Assembly (NCBI GenBank): GCA_019695055.1
Contig: JAIBAT010000081.1
Coordinates: forward strand, 1-64,000
From: Candidatus Sumerlaeaceae bacterium
GTDB lineage: Bacteria > Sumerlaeota > Sumerlaeia > Sumerlaeales > Sumerlaeaceae
Length of the DNA stretch: 64,000 bases
Direction: 5' to 3'
Positions 37,301-44,132 of the stretch are shown here, in pieces. A model generated the notes under the pieces. The model did not search any database. It saw only the letters and a list, made by a program, of their open reading frames with translations, and was not told the origin of the DNA. The position numbers and the translations under genes are program-made. Positions within the stretch are counted from its first letter, which is position 1. Every line of letters starts with the position of its first letter.

Positions 37301-39732
37301 ACGGCGGCAACGCCGGAGGCGCCAGCATCTGGTTCGCTTGGACCTCTCCGGTGAGCGACAGCGTCACGTTCGACACGGCAGGCAGCGCTATTGATACACT
37401 GCTGGCCGTCTACACAAGCGTTGGCCCGGCCATCGGCACACTAAACCTTGTCGCCCAGAACGACGACGCTTTGCCCGGTGGACTTAGCCGCGTAACGTAC
37501 ACGGCCATCGCGGGGACCACCTACTACATAGCCGTGGACGGTAAGAACGGAGCCACCGGCAACGTGGCCCTGAACTGGTCCGGCGTTCGTCCGAACGACT
37601 TCTTCGTGAACAGCCAGTTGGTGACAGGTTGCAGCATTGTAACCACCGCCTCCTCCACCTGTGCCACAAAGGACACCGGCGAGCCCAACCATGCTGGTAA
37701 TGCGGGCGGTGCATCGCTCTGGTATACATGGACCTCGGAAACGACGGGCGTGGTCACCATCACGACCGATGGTAGCGACTTCGACACGCTGCTCGGTGTT
37801 TACACCGGCAACGCGGTCAACTCGCTAACCTCCATCGCCCAGGATGACGACAGTGGCGGTCTCGGCTCCGGCCCGACCAGCAAGGTCGTCTTTAACACGG
37901 TTCCGGGTGTCACTTACCGCATCGCCGTAGACGGCAAGAACGGCGTCACCGGCAACATGACGCTCTCGATCCGCCTCCAGCCGGCTAACAACGACTTGGC
38001 CAATGCACCGACGATCACCGGCTGCTTCGGCACCGTGACCACCATCTCAACCTGTGCCACCAAGGAACCCGGTGAACCCAACCACGGCGGCAATGCTGGC
38101 GGCTCCTCCATCTGGTTCAAGTGGACTTCGCCGACTTCCGACATCGTGACCTTTGATACCCTCGGCAGCAGCTTCGACACACTGCTGGCGGTTTACACCA
38201 GCGTCGGGCCGTCCATCGCGACCCTCCAGCTCGTGAAGGAAAACGACGACGACCTGCCGAACACCACCAGCAAGGTTACCTTCACGGCGGCTCAGGCCAC
38301 GACCTACTACATCGCCATCGACGGCAAGAACGGCGCATCGGGCAGCGCGCGCCTGAACTGGTCCGCGGTTCGCAGTAACGACCTGTTCATCAACCGTCTG
38401 CCGCTTTCCGGCTGCGTTGCTATCACGACAGCGTCGACTACCTGCGCAACAGCGGAAACCAGCGAGCCGGATCATGTAACATCGGCGGCCGCTTCACTTT
38501 GGTACACGTGGACTGCGCCTACCAGCGGAACAGTCTACATCGACACCGCAGGCAGCAACTTCGACACGGTCCTGTCCGTCTATACTGGCCCGGGTCTGAC
38601 GTCGCTGACGCTCGTTCAGGAAAACGACAACGATAACAGTCCAGGTGCCACCACCAGCAGCGTAGCAATCGCGGCGGCAACTGGCACGGTTTATCAGATT
38701 GCCGTAGATGGTGCAGGGGGCGCGACAGGTGACATGGTGCTCAACATCGCCCAGTCGCCGGACAATGACGACCGCGAGGACGCAACATCGGTGTCTGCAT
38801 TCTGGTTAAACCCGAGCGGTGAAAACGAAGGCACGACTTGCGGTACCAACGTTTGTGCAACATTGCAGACTCCGGAAGCGGGTGGCCATCCGACAGGCAA
38901 TCCTGGCGGGGCTTCAGTATGGTGGACTTGGGTGGCTCCGAACACGGGACCGACAACAGGTGTTGTGACGTTTGACACCGTGGGAAGCAACTTCGACACA
39001 CTGATCGCTGTTTACGACTCGATACTGCAGGGTGCGAATGACAACATTCCACAAACCAACACAGTGACCAGTCGTATCAGTATTGTATGGATCGCCGGAC
39101 GCGAGTATAACATCTCGGTCGATGGCAAGAACGGAGCCCAGGGCGGTATTACGCTTAATTGGCACCTTGGGTTTGGACCGAACTACAATATCCTTCCTGC
39201 ACCAAACGACATGTTCAGTGCAGCGCTGGGTACATCGTTCACATTAATCGGTGCTTCAGGTGAGACCACAGGTAGCAATATCGCCTCTACGGTCGAAATC
39301 GGGGAGCCAATCCATGCCGGCGTTACAACCCCTGTTACTTCCAGTACGGTTACCTGTGATGGCAGCACGGTTATCGGAACGAACCACACGGTATGGTTCA
39401 ATTGGACCTGTCCGTTGCCCGATGGAATCCAAGGTGTGGTGACCTTCGAAACCGAGCGCGATGCGCAGTTCCCATTTGATACGGTGTTGGCCATCTACAC
39501 CGGTGATGCAGTCAATGCGCTGATTCCGATATCGTCGAACAACGATAATCCGCAGGGAGATCCGTTGCCACTCGATAGTCGGATTACCTTTGTGGTTACC
39601 GGTGCTCAGAACTACAAGGTCGTTGTGTCTGGCTTTGATACCGGCAAGTTCCTACTGCGGTGGTACATCACGCCTTCAGGGTTCAAAGCCGGGTCGGGAA
39701 CTGCCAAGACTGCGGATGCGGAGTTGAATTAG
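31303..39732 (+). CDS. Giant secreted subtilase-like protein with CARDB domain and 15 beta-sandwich repeats
   Basis: 2809 residues. A signal peptide occupies about 1-33. The ATG at 31303 follows gagggagaga and is preferred to the upstream in-frame start. A subtilisin-fold peptidase domain (about 185-660) has D192 in I-I-S-D-T, oxyanion N328 in A-A-G-N-F, and S620 in G-T-S-A-S-A-P-H. Where HGTH should stand is E-G-A-A (E247), so the His is replaced by Glu, as in S53-like enzymes. A CARDB-like domain follows (about 696-808). Fifteen repeats of about 112-133 residues then fill the rest, each with N-D-x-F, a Cys pair, E-P-x-H-A-G-N-A-G-G, S-V-W-Y-x-W-T, F-D-T-L-L-A-V-Y-T-G and A-V-D-G-K-N-G. It probably acts outside the cell in protein breakdown or adhesion. 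Confidence 0.92.
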   Translation: MGRRTFGYGVRGVLATLTAIHMAFGVAVAPAQPSQAVLRQLDTKVAGPNAVPGARKLSDKLIDLDRKIQSRTATAKSFAAAQKLMASKDGRLLIEVVATKVDDALLSKLQVKGIEVRDSYPDQGTVYLLVSDVSPLYDILSIEEIGLIRPVEQPARLRAGSVDSRGDRAVNATSLYPKGITGAGQKVGIISDTFAWTSSVRSDETQPALGLPGTLVNANNQKSGDLPPTVQLVRDDGGFYQPPATDEGAAMGEIVYDVAPDADLAFHTAWGGQSVFADGIKKLRSAGCTVIVDDIIYFAEPVYQDGIIAREAANAVKAGIPYFSAAGNFGNSAVEQTYKEFKYPANVTLPDTVKNSFHDFGSGSPFLPISLKAGDSITVVLQWNQPFWSVNPVNPPTAKNGAQVDLDLFLTSTPDPAGLSNPILLSKQGQGFPGLPYGDPIETFSFVAGYTGLYYISIPHWVGPIANIPQIKGAPLTFRLLLLGAPVGSIAGIPDDTSAYGASTIWGHSLASGAAAIGAVPWWEHPLFNPNGFPPTNLIDPEKFSAKGGSLTVFFDSTGRGTKRSIYAPLVAAPDGVNTTFFGISDAAAGSADFSKPTGPRLPLGYANEPDGLPNFFGTSASAPHAAAVGALMKSMKSTLKPAQINTTLQNTAIDAKGRRAAVGQDPVTGFGVINAGAAVTQVAQGVNVAFARASDWPYSLLVVNDCATTDDKGILDPSLDVFVKFTLINNGSTGIVKPFNTQILVDGVIVTTIVTPSLASGATSPQCYNIGPLAAGPHTIQVITDSSNVARETNEKDNSRVRSVNVTEFPDNDNFDEAGYIINCTTLIQGDNFGATKEPGEPTPTGNPGGSSVWYRWTPNFTGEAGIETSGSQMNVIIGVYTGPNVGSLTEVAAGVGSLKFPVVSGTEYFILIDGVNGATGVFFLRLASPSNDFFDTPGDFGNACFGTTITQTTICTTKETGEPNHAGNAGGHSVWYKWTSPTNGKVTFDTIGSNFDTLLAAYTGVAVNALTPVASNDDIVPGVNVQSLTTFTVTLGQVFYIAVDGKNGAVGNVVLNFKAEPLNNNFVDRLTVAGCLGTTVGYNTCADKEIGEPNHAGVPGGVSVWYRWVGATTGFTTWTVSGVGFSPVIAVYTGASVGALTPVTSTNPGYPGVPVQIAFNCIKGVEYQIAIDSVTGLPGTSFQVQWQTQTGNDDFFRAKDLQPVCNGTTVSDNVCASKQPGEPNHAGNPGGSSVWFRWVAPVTDFVTFSTAGSSFDTLLGVYHGSQVNLLIQDAANDDAGPGGTSQVTFKATSGFVYYVAVDGKNNATGDINISWNSEPGNDDLNNRQLLTGCSGGPINASNACASKEPMEPNHAGNAGGGSLWYEWESTTSGTAVFSTLGSNFDTLLAVYSGTDYFTLTPTVSNDNDAALLTSRVSFPVQPGQRYVIAVDGKNNARGNIVLTFTSGPDNNNFANAFNVVPPCVGTMTATNLCGTKEPGEPVHAGNAGGASVWFRWTSPVTDTVTFDTNGSGIDTLLGVYTGLSVGALTQVAANDDFLPLVTSRVQFAAQAGFIYYIAVDGKNGATGNIQLSWNASAVNDDFVNRTAIANCFGQATGSNGCATKEPGEPNHGGNAGGGSLWFAWTAPQNGIVTFDTFTSNFDTLLAAYTGNSVGALTLITQNDDAGPGGTSQISFIATAGTVYNIAIDGKNNVRGAFVLNWVSPPSNDNLVNASLIPGCSITTSTSNSCATKEVNEPNHAGNAGGASVWYTWTAPGSDSVTIDTIGSGIDTLLAVYTSVGPSINTLVPIISNDDIVAPLTSRVVFNAVQGTQYFIAVDGKNGARGSIVLNLSSVRPNDFFATRQLLDGCNLQTTASTTCATKEPGEPNHAGNAGGASLWYTWTSVTSSTVIINTNGSNFDTILGVYTGNAVNALTPVASDNNSGADNIDSRVSFLSGPNTVYQIAVDGFNGATGNMVLNIISAPDNNDLTSASLVVGCSGTTFTSNGCATKENNEPNHGGNAGGASIWFAWTSPVSDSVTFDTAGSAIDTLLAVYTSVGPAIGTLNLVAQNDDALPGGLSRVTYTAIAGTTYYIAVDGKNGATGNVALNWSGVRPNDFFVNSQLVTGCSIVTTASSTCATKDTGEPNHAGNAGGASLWYTWTSETTGVVTITTDGSDFDTLLGVYTGNAVNSLTSIAQDDDSGGLGSGPTSKVVFNTVPGVTYRIAVDGKNGVTGNMTLSIRLQPANNDLANAPTITGCFGTVTTISTCATKEPGEPNHGGNAGGSSIWFKWTSPTSDIVTFDTLGSSFDTLLAVYTSVGPSIATLQLVKENDDDLPNTTSKVTFTAAQATTYYIAIDGKNGASGSARLNWSAVRSNDLFINRLPLSGCVAITTASTTCATAETSEPDHVTSAAASLWYTWTAPTSGTVYIDTAGSNFDTVLSVYTGPGLTSLTLVQENDNDNSPGATTSSVAIAAATGTVYQIAVDGAGGATGDMVLNIAQSPDNDDREDATSVSAFWLNPSGENEGTTCGTNVCATLQTPEAGGHPTGNPGGASVWWTWVAPNTGPTTGVVTFDTVGSNFDTLIAVYDSILQGANDNIPQTNTVTSRISIVWIAGREYNISVDGKNGAQGGITLNWHLGFGPNYNILPAPNDMFSAALGTSFTLIGASGETTGSNIASTVEIGEPIHAGVTTPVTSSTVTCDGSTVIGTNHTVWFNWTCPLPDGIQGVVTFETERDAQFPFDTVLAIYTGDAVNALIPISSNNDNPQGDPLPLDSRITFVVTGAQNYKVVVSGFDTGKFLLRWYITPSGFKAGSGTAKTADAELN
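33733..39681 (+). repeat. Fifteen tandem coding repeats (about 340-400 bp each) in the giant subtilase
   Basis: Repeat units start at the N-D-x-F motif and end after the G-N-x-x-L-N-W strand. Units 2-12 keep the block E-P-N-H-[AG]-G-N-A-G-G-x-S-x-W; units 13-15 are more diverged. Each of units 2-13 has one Cys before and one after the short G-T-x-T-x-x-x segment, which could form a disulfide. The units resemble PPC-like beta-sandwich repeats of secreted proteins. Confidence 0.9.
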
Positions 39733-39762
39733 CGGTTAGCCGCAGAGAATTGAACACTCTCA

Positions 39763-39801
39763 GCGCGGGCGGGGCGAAAGCCCCTCCCGCGCTTTTCTTT
39801 T
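39763..39801 (+). terminator. Rho-independent terminator after the subtilase gene
   Basis: A 13-bp stem with one mismatch (gcgcgggcggggc against gcccctcccgcgc) and a GAAA loop is followed by ttttctttt. It lies 30 bases after the stop codon. Confidence 0.9.
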
Positions 39802-39921
39802 CGGGAAGAAAAAGGGAGGGCGGACATTCCTGTCCGTCTGGAGGGCCCCAAACCCCAGGCCCGGCTTTTCATTGGCACCCAAAGCCCCAACAAGACCAAC
39901 ATCTCAGTGCCAAGCGCGACT

Positions 39922-39992
39922 GTTGGAGTTCATGCTTTAGCATGAATGGGTGAGAAAATACAAAACTTTCACACTAAAGTGTGAACTCCAAC
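39922..39992. repeat. REP-like inverted repeat pair
   Basis: The outer arms gttggagttca (39922-39932) and tgaactccaac (39982-39992) are inverted copies. Each sits beside its own small palindrome: ttcatgctttagcatgaa on the left and ttcacactaaagtgtgaa on the right. Paired palindromes of this form resemble REP/BIME elements moved by RAYT transposases. No RAYT gene is in the window. Confidence 0.65.
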
Positions 39993-40023
39993 CGGTCATC
40001 TTCCAAAGCCCGCGACTCCCACC

Positions 40024-40052
40024 TCAGAATTCAGAATTGAGAATTCAGAATT
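40024..40052. repeat. AATTCAGA-type short tandem array at the mfd 3' end
   Basis: Four imperfect units of (t)cagaatt run directly into the mfd stop codon (40051-40053 on the minus strand). A similar array lies upstream of mfd at 43800-43831. Confidence 0.7.
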
Positions 40053-43000
40053 AAAGCAGTTCACTCATCGCCTGAACCACCCGCGCCGCCTCATGCACCT
40101 TCCGCCGCGTGCCCCAGTCCGCATAAGAAAACTCCAACGCATCCGCGTCGTCCGTATAAACCTTCGGCGCCGCGCCCTTCCCCCCACCGATGACCTTGCT
40201 CGCCGCCGGCCCCAGTTCCTTCACGGCATTCTCCCGCACCAGCTTGAACCCCTGCTGCATTCCCACGATCTTCTTCAATCCCAGCTTGCGCCCCGCCAGC
40301 CGCATTCGCGCCACGGCGAACAGCGTTTCCACCGACTCCGGCAAATCCTCCACGACCTCCACCGTCGTCCCCTTTTTCCCATCTCCGCCCGCCACGGGTA
40401 GCTCACGCCGCACCTCGCCATACCGGTCCCGCACCTCCGCGGCAATCTCATCCAGTTCGACCCCGCTTTTCGCCTCGGCGACCCGCTTGTACAGCATCAC
40501 CCGCTGGCCCTCCACCGGCACAAAGAACGCCGGAATATGCGCGCTCACCTTCCACACAATCTCCACATCCGCTTCCGCCGCGCCCGCCGCCTCCCCCTCC
40601 TCCAGGCTCATCGCGTTCTTCAGCGTCGAAACCGTCTCCTCCAGCATCTTGCAATAAAGCTCAAACCCCACCGAGTTCATGCTGCCGTGCTGCTCCTTGC
40701 CCAGCAGGTTGCCCGCGCCGCGAATCTCCATGTCGCGCATGGCGATATTGAAGCCCACCCCCAGCTCCGTGAATTCCTCGATGGCCGCCAGTCGCGCCAC
40801 CGCCTGCTCCGTGATGGCCTGCCCCGCCGGCACGATCAAATACGCATAGGCCCGCCGCGTCTCCCGCCCCACGCGCCCGCGCAGCTGGTAGAGCTGCGCC
40901 AGCCCAAACGCGTCCGCGCGGTTGATGATGATCGTGTTCACGTTCGGGATGTCCACGCCGTTCTCGATGATCGTCGTGCTCACCAGGATGTCGTGCTTGC
41001 CATCGATGAAATCGAGCATCACCTGTTCCAAATCATTGTCCGCCATCTGCCCGTGCCCGATCGCAATGCGCGCGCTCGGCACGATCTCTCGAATCCGCTC
41101 CGCCACCTGGTGAATCGTCTGCACCCGGTTGTGCACGAAGAAAACCTGCCCGCCGCGGTTCAGCTCGCGCAGGATCGCCTCCTCGATTTGCTCGTTGTCC
41201 CAGTGGATGATCTTCGTGCGGATGGGGTGCCGGTCCGCCGGCGGCGTGTTGATCACGCTCATATCCCGCAGTCCGCTCAGCGCCATGTACAGCGTGCGCG
41301 GAATCGGCGTCGCCGTCAGGGTCAGGAAGTCCACGCTCGTGCGCAGCTCCTTCAGCCGCTCCTTCTGCGCCACGCCAAACCGCTGCTCCTCGTCCACGAT
41401 CACCAGGCCAAGATCCTTGAACTGGATGCTTTTCGCCAGCAGCGCATGGGTGCCCACCACCATGTTGATCTCGCCAGTTTTCAACTTGGCGCCGACCTCT
41501 TTGATTTCCCCCGCGGTCTTGAATCGCGACATCATCTCCACCACGATCGGGTAATCCGCAAATCGCTCGCGGAACGTATGGAAGTGCTGCTGCGCAAGAA
41601 TCGTCGTCGGGCATAGCAGCGCCACCTGCTTGTTGTCCTGGATCGCCTTGAACGCTGCCCGGATGGCGACCTCTGTCTTGCCATAACCCACGTCGCCGCA
41701 GACCAGACGGTCCATCGGCTTCGCCGCCATCATGTCCATCTTCACGTCCGCAATGGCGCGCAGCTGGTCCGGTGTTTCCGTATAAAGGAACGACGCTTCG
41801 AATTCCCGCTGCCACAGCGAATCCTCGTGATAGTTGAATCCTTGCGCCAGGTCGCGCTTCGCATACAGCTCTAACAGCTGCCGCGCCAGCTTCTCAATAT
41901 CCTCCTGGCTCTTCTTGCGCCGTGCGACCCACTTCTTCCCGCCCAGCTTGTCCAAGGGCGGCGCGGCCTGCTCCGTGCCCGAAAACTTGTGGACATACGC
42001 AATCTTCTCCACCGGCACCAGCAGCTTGTCGTTATCCGCGTAATGAAGCTCCAGAAAATCGCTGACCCGCCCGTCCACCGTCTGCGTGCGCATCCCCTCG
42101 AACCGCCCGATGCCGTGATCCAGGTGCACCACGAAATCCCCCTGGTGGATCTCCCGCGGATCCGCCACCGGCGTACCCTTGTAAATCTTCCGGTAAACGT
42201 GCCGCCGCTTGTATCGCCCGAAGATCTCCCGATCCGTCACGACGTAAAGCCTGGCCTCGCTGAACACAAAACCATTGTGCAGCGTTCCCGTCGTGATCAG
42301 CACGTTATGCGCCATTTCCTTCGGCGTGGTCGCGCCGCCCGGCCGCACGGCACCAATCTCATTCTCCCGCAGCATCTCGTCCATGCGCTGCGCCTGGCCT
42401 TCGTTGTCGCAAACGATGACAACCGTGTTCTCATCCGCCAGCCGCTGCCGTATCTGCGTAACGTAGTGTTCCAACGAAGGCTTCACCGTCTCAAAGGACG
42501 CCGTTTGGAACGCAAACCCGCGGTTTTCACCCGTCTCGATCACTAGCGTGTGGTGGATCTGCGTGAATCTCCCCGCCGCGGCCTCCACGTCCTTCAGCGA
42601 TGCAAACAGCGCCGCCGGTGGTGCCAAGTCTGGCTTCTCCGCACCATGCTCCGTGTATTGCCGTTGCGCCAGCTGCTGAAACCGCTCGTCCAGCACCGTG
42701 TATAATTCCGCCCCATGCAACACTAGCAGCGTACCCGCCGGCAGCAGATCCAGCAATGTCGGCAGCTTCGCATCCGGGTTCTCCGCCAGCGCGCGCTCCG
42801 CCAACACCCGCTCCCGCGCCGGCAAAATCGTGATCCCCTCGATGTTGTCTCCGCCGCGGATCGACCGTTGCGTGTGCACGTCGAACCACCGCATGGATTC
42901 GATGTCCTCGCCAAACAGGTCGATGCGCACCGGGTTCTCCGCATCCAGCGGAAACACATCCACGATGCCGCCGCGAATCGCAAACTCTCCCCGCGACTCC

Positions 43001-43542
43001 ACCGTCGTCACCCGCTCAAAACCCAGCTCCGCGCAACGATCCGCGAACTCCTCCGTGTTGAGCGGCTGCCCCCACTCCACCCGCACCGCCAGTTTCCGCA
43101 GCATCTCCAGCGGCGCCACCCGCGTAAACAGCGCCTCGATGGACGTCGCACAGACCGGAACCGCACCCGCCCCCTCCTTCAGGCTCAGCAGCGCGTTGAA
43201 AAACTCCAGATGCTTGACCTGCTCCTCCAGCAGCGGCTCATCGTCGTCATAGGGCAGCACTTCCGACTTCGGATAGTGATGCACCTCCGGCACCTCAAAG
43301 AACTGCAGGTCGTCATAGATTTCCGTCGCGTGGTCATGGTTCGACGCCACCGCCACGATCAGCGGCAGCCTTTTGGCGCCCTTCCGCGCCAATGCCGCCA
43401 CCACTGCACCCAGCGACGAGGCCCGCAATCCCTTCGACCCGATGCGCTTCGGCTTGTCCGCCGATTCCACAGCCTCCCAAAGCCGCCGAAACGTCTCCGC
43501 AGAAACGACATTCTCAACAATGGTCCCTGCCACCGGGTTCAT
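40051..43542 (-). CDS. mfd: Transcription-repair coupling factor
   Basis: 1163 residues. Mfd is an ATP-driven translocase that removes stalled RNA polymerase from lesions and recruits UvrA. The N-terminal UvrB-like module has G-G-I-V-D-V-F near residue 190. The RNA-polymerase-interacting (CarD-like) domain shows G-D-F-V-V-H-L-D-H-G-I-G-R-F-E-G near 470. The SF2 motor domains carry C-G-D-V-G-Y-G-K-T-E-V (Walker A), D-E-E-Q-R-F-G (DEEQ box) and Q-L-R-G-R-V-G-R (motif VI). The C-terminal TRCF domain follows. Length is normal. Short AATTCAGA arrays flank the gene on both sides. Confidence 0.97.
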   Translation of the reverse strand: MNPVAGTIVENVVSAETFRRLWEAVESADKPKRIGSKGLRASSLGAVVAALARKGAKRLPLIVAVASNHDHATEIYDDLQFFEVPEVHHYPKSEVLPYDDDEPLLEEQVKHLEFFNALLSLKEGAGAVPVCATSIEALFTRVAPLEMLRKLAVRVEWGQPLNTEEFADRCAELGFERVTTVESRGEFAIRGGIVDVFPLDAENPVRIDLFGEDIESMRWFDVHTQRSIRGGDNIEGITILPARERVLAERALAENPDAKLPTLLDLLPAGTLLVLHGAELYTVLDERFQQLAQRQYTEHGAEKPDLAPPAALFASLKDVEAAAGRFTQIHHTLVIETGENRGFAFQTASFETVKPSLEHYVTQIRQRLADENTVVIVCDNEGQAQRMDEMLRENEIGAVRPGGATTPKEMAHNVLITTGTLHNGFVFSEARLYVVTDREIFGRYKRRHVYRKIYKGTPVADPREIHQGDFVVHLDHGIGRFEGMRTQTVDGRVSDFLELHYADNDKLLVPVEKIAYVHKFSGTEQAAPPLDKLGGKKWVARRKKSQEDIEKLARQLLELYAKRDLAQGFNYHEDSLWQREFEASFLYTETPDQLRAIADVKMDMMAAKPMDRLVCGDVGYGKTEVAIRAAFKAIQDNKQVALLCPTTILAQQHFHTFRERFADYPIVVEMMSRFKTAGEIKEVGAKLKTGEINMVVGTHALLAKSIQFKDLGLVIVDEEQRFGVAQKERLKELRTSVDFLTLTATPIPRTLYMALSGLRDMSVINTPPADRHPIRTKIIHWDNEQIEEAILRELNRGGQVFFVHNRVQTIHQVAERIREIVPSARIAIGHGQMADNDLEQVMLDFIDGKHDILVSTTIIENGVDIPNVNTIIINRADAFGLAQLYQLRGRVGRETRRAYAYLIVPAGQAITEQAVARLAAIEEFTELGVGFNIAMRDMEIRGAGNLLGKEQHGSMNSVGFELYCKMLEETVSTLKNAMSLEEGEAAGAAEADVEIVWKVSAHIPAFFVPVEGQRVMLYKRVAEAKSGVELDEIAAEVRDRYGEVRRELPVAGGDGKKGTTVEVVEDLPESVETLFAVARMRLAGRKLGLKKIVGMQQGFKLVRENAVKELGPAASKVIGGGKGAAPKVYTDDADALEFSYADWGTRRKVHEAARVVQAMSELL

Positions 43543-43569
43543 ACGTGCCCACCCGCGTCTCTTTGGAGT

Positions 43570-43588
43570 GCGGCGCCCGTGGTGCCGC
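43570..43588. repeat. GC-rich palindrome in the mfd leader region
   Basis: gcggcgcc and ggtgccgc form an 8-bp stem with one G-T type mismatch and a 3-base loop, in the context tctttggagtgcggc. It resembles REP-type palindromes that begin TTTGGAGTGCGGC. Only one copy is present here. Confidence 0.35.
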
Positions 43589-43799
43589 TTTCACTGCATG
43601 CGGAGCGCGCCCCCGCGACCAATCGGCACCCCGGAGAATCATTAAACAAATGTTCTAACAAGCAAGCGTCTTTCTGGAAAAACTGGGATGTTATATGAGG
43701 CACATACACCATACGCGCAAACCATTACGCAAAGCCACCAACGGCTATTCAGCTTCCCCCCGAAAGCTCACCGCAGCCCACGTTCCCGGCGGTTCCTCC

Positions 43800-43831
43800 A
43801 ATTCAGAATTCAGAATTCAAAATTCAGAATT
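43800..43831. repeat. AATTCAGA short tandem array upstream of mfd
   Basis: Four units of aattcaga, one altered to aattcaaa, lie about 260 bases upstream of the mfd start. It matches the array at the other end of the gene (40024-40052). Confidence 0.75.
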
Positions 43832-43934
43832 GCCCCGCTGGCACAAGCGGCGCGGCCCTGAATATCCCCTAGGCAAAACCATAGGAAATCACGCGCCACC
43901 GCCCCCCCTCAACGGGCCTGTGGCGTCACAACCC

Positions 43935-44024
43935 GGAGAGGTGGCCGAGTGGTTGAAGGCGCTCGCCTCGAAAGCGAGTTTACCTGCAAGGGTAACCAGG
44001 GTTCGAATCCCTGCCTCTCCGCCA
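43935..44024 (+). tRNA. tRNA-Ser (anticodon CGA)
   Basis: The acceptor arms ggagagg (43935-43941) and cctctcc (44014-44020) pair perfectly. The anticodon stem ctcgc/gcgag encloses loop ctCGAaa, with CGA at 43969-43971. A long variable arm is present, as expected for serine, and the T-arm carries ggttcgaatcc. Discriminator G is followed by an encoded CCA. It reads codon UCG. It lies 108 bases upstream of the encapsulin gene. Confidence 0.97.
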
Positions 44025-44132
44025 CTATTTTCCTCCCCCACCCCCTATCCTTCGTCGTGATTAATTGGCCTTGCATTAGCGGCGCTTCCAGCAAGCCTGA
44101 AAGTGAACTCTAACTTCAGGAGCCTCCGCAAA

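Larger units (their letters stand above)
39733..40050. other. 318-bp intergenic region between the subtilase and mfd
   Basis: No gene is seen. The region contains the subtilase terminator (39763-39801), a REP-like inverted repeat (39922-39992) and an AATTCAGA-type array (40024-40052) that reaches the mfd stop codon. Confidence 0.75.
43543..43934. other. 392-bp intergenic region upstream of mfd and tRNA-Ser
   Basis: No gene is supported. It contains a GC-rich palindrome (43570-43588), an A+T-rich part around 43640-43700 that could hold the mfd promoter, and an AATTCAGA array (43800-43831). Confidence 0.7.

Noticed and set aside
33733-39681. CRISPR array or DNA satellite suggested by the regular periodicity
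   Set aside because: The period is 340-400 bp, in one reading frame, with conservation at protein level. These are coding domain repeats.
40537-41616. 359-codon open frame antisense to mfd
   Set aside because: It is Arg/His/Leu-rich shadow sequence of a conserved gene and has no start signal or motif.
43935-44132. tRNA-Ser as an attachment site for an island carrying the encapsulin operon
   Set aside because: No integrase gene and no second copy of the tRNA 3' end was seen downstream, and the operon's base composition is like its neighbours.
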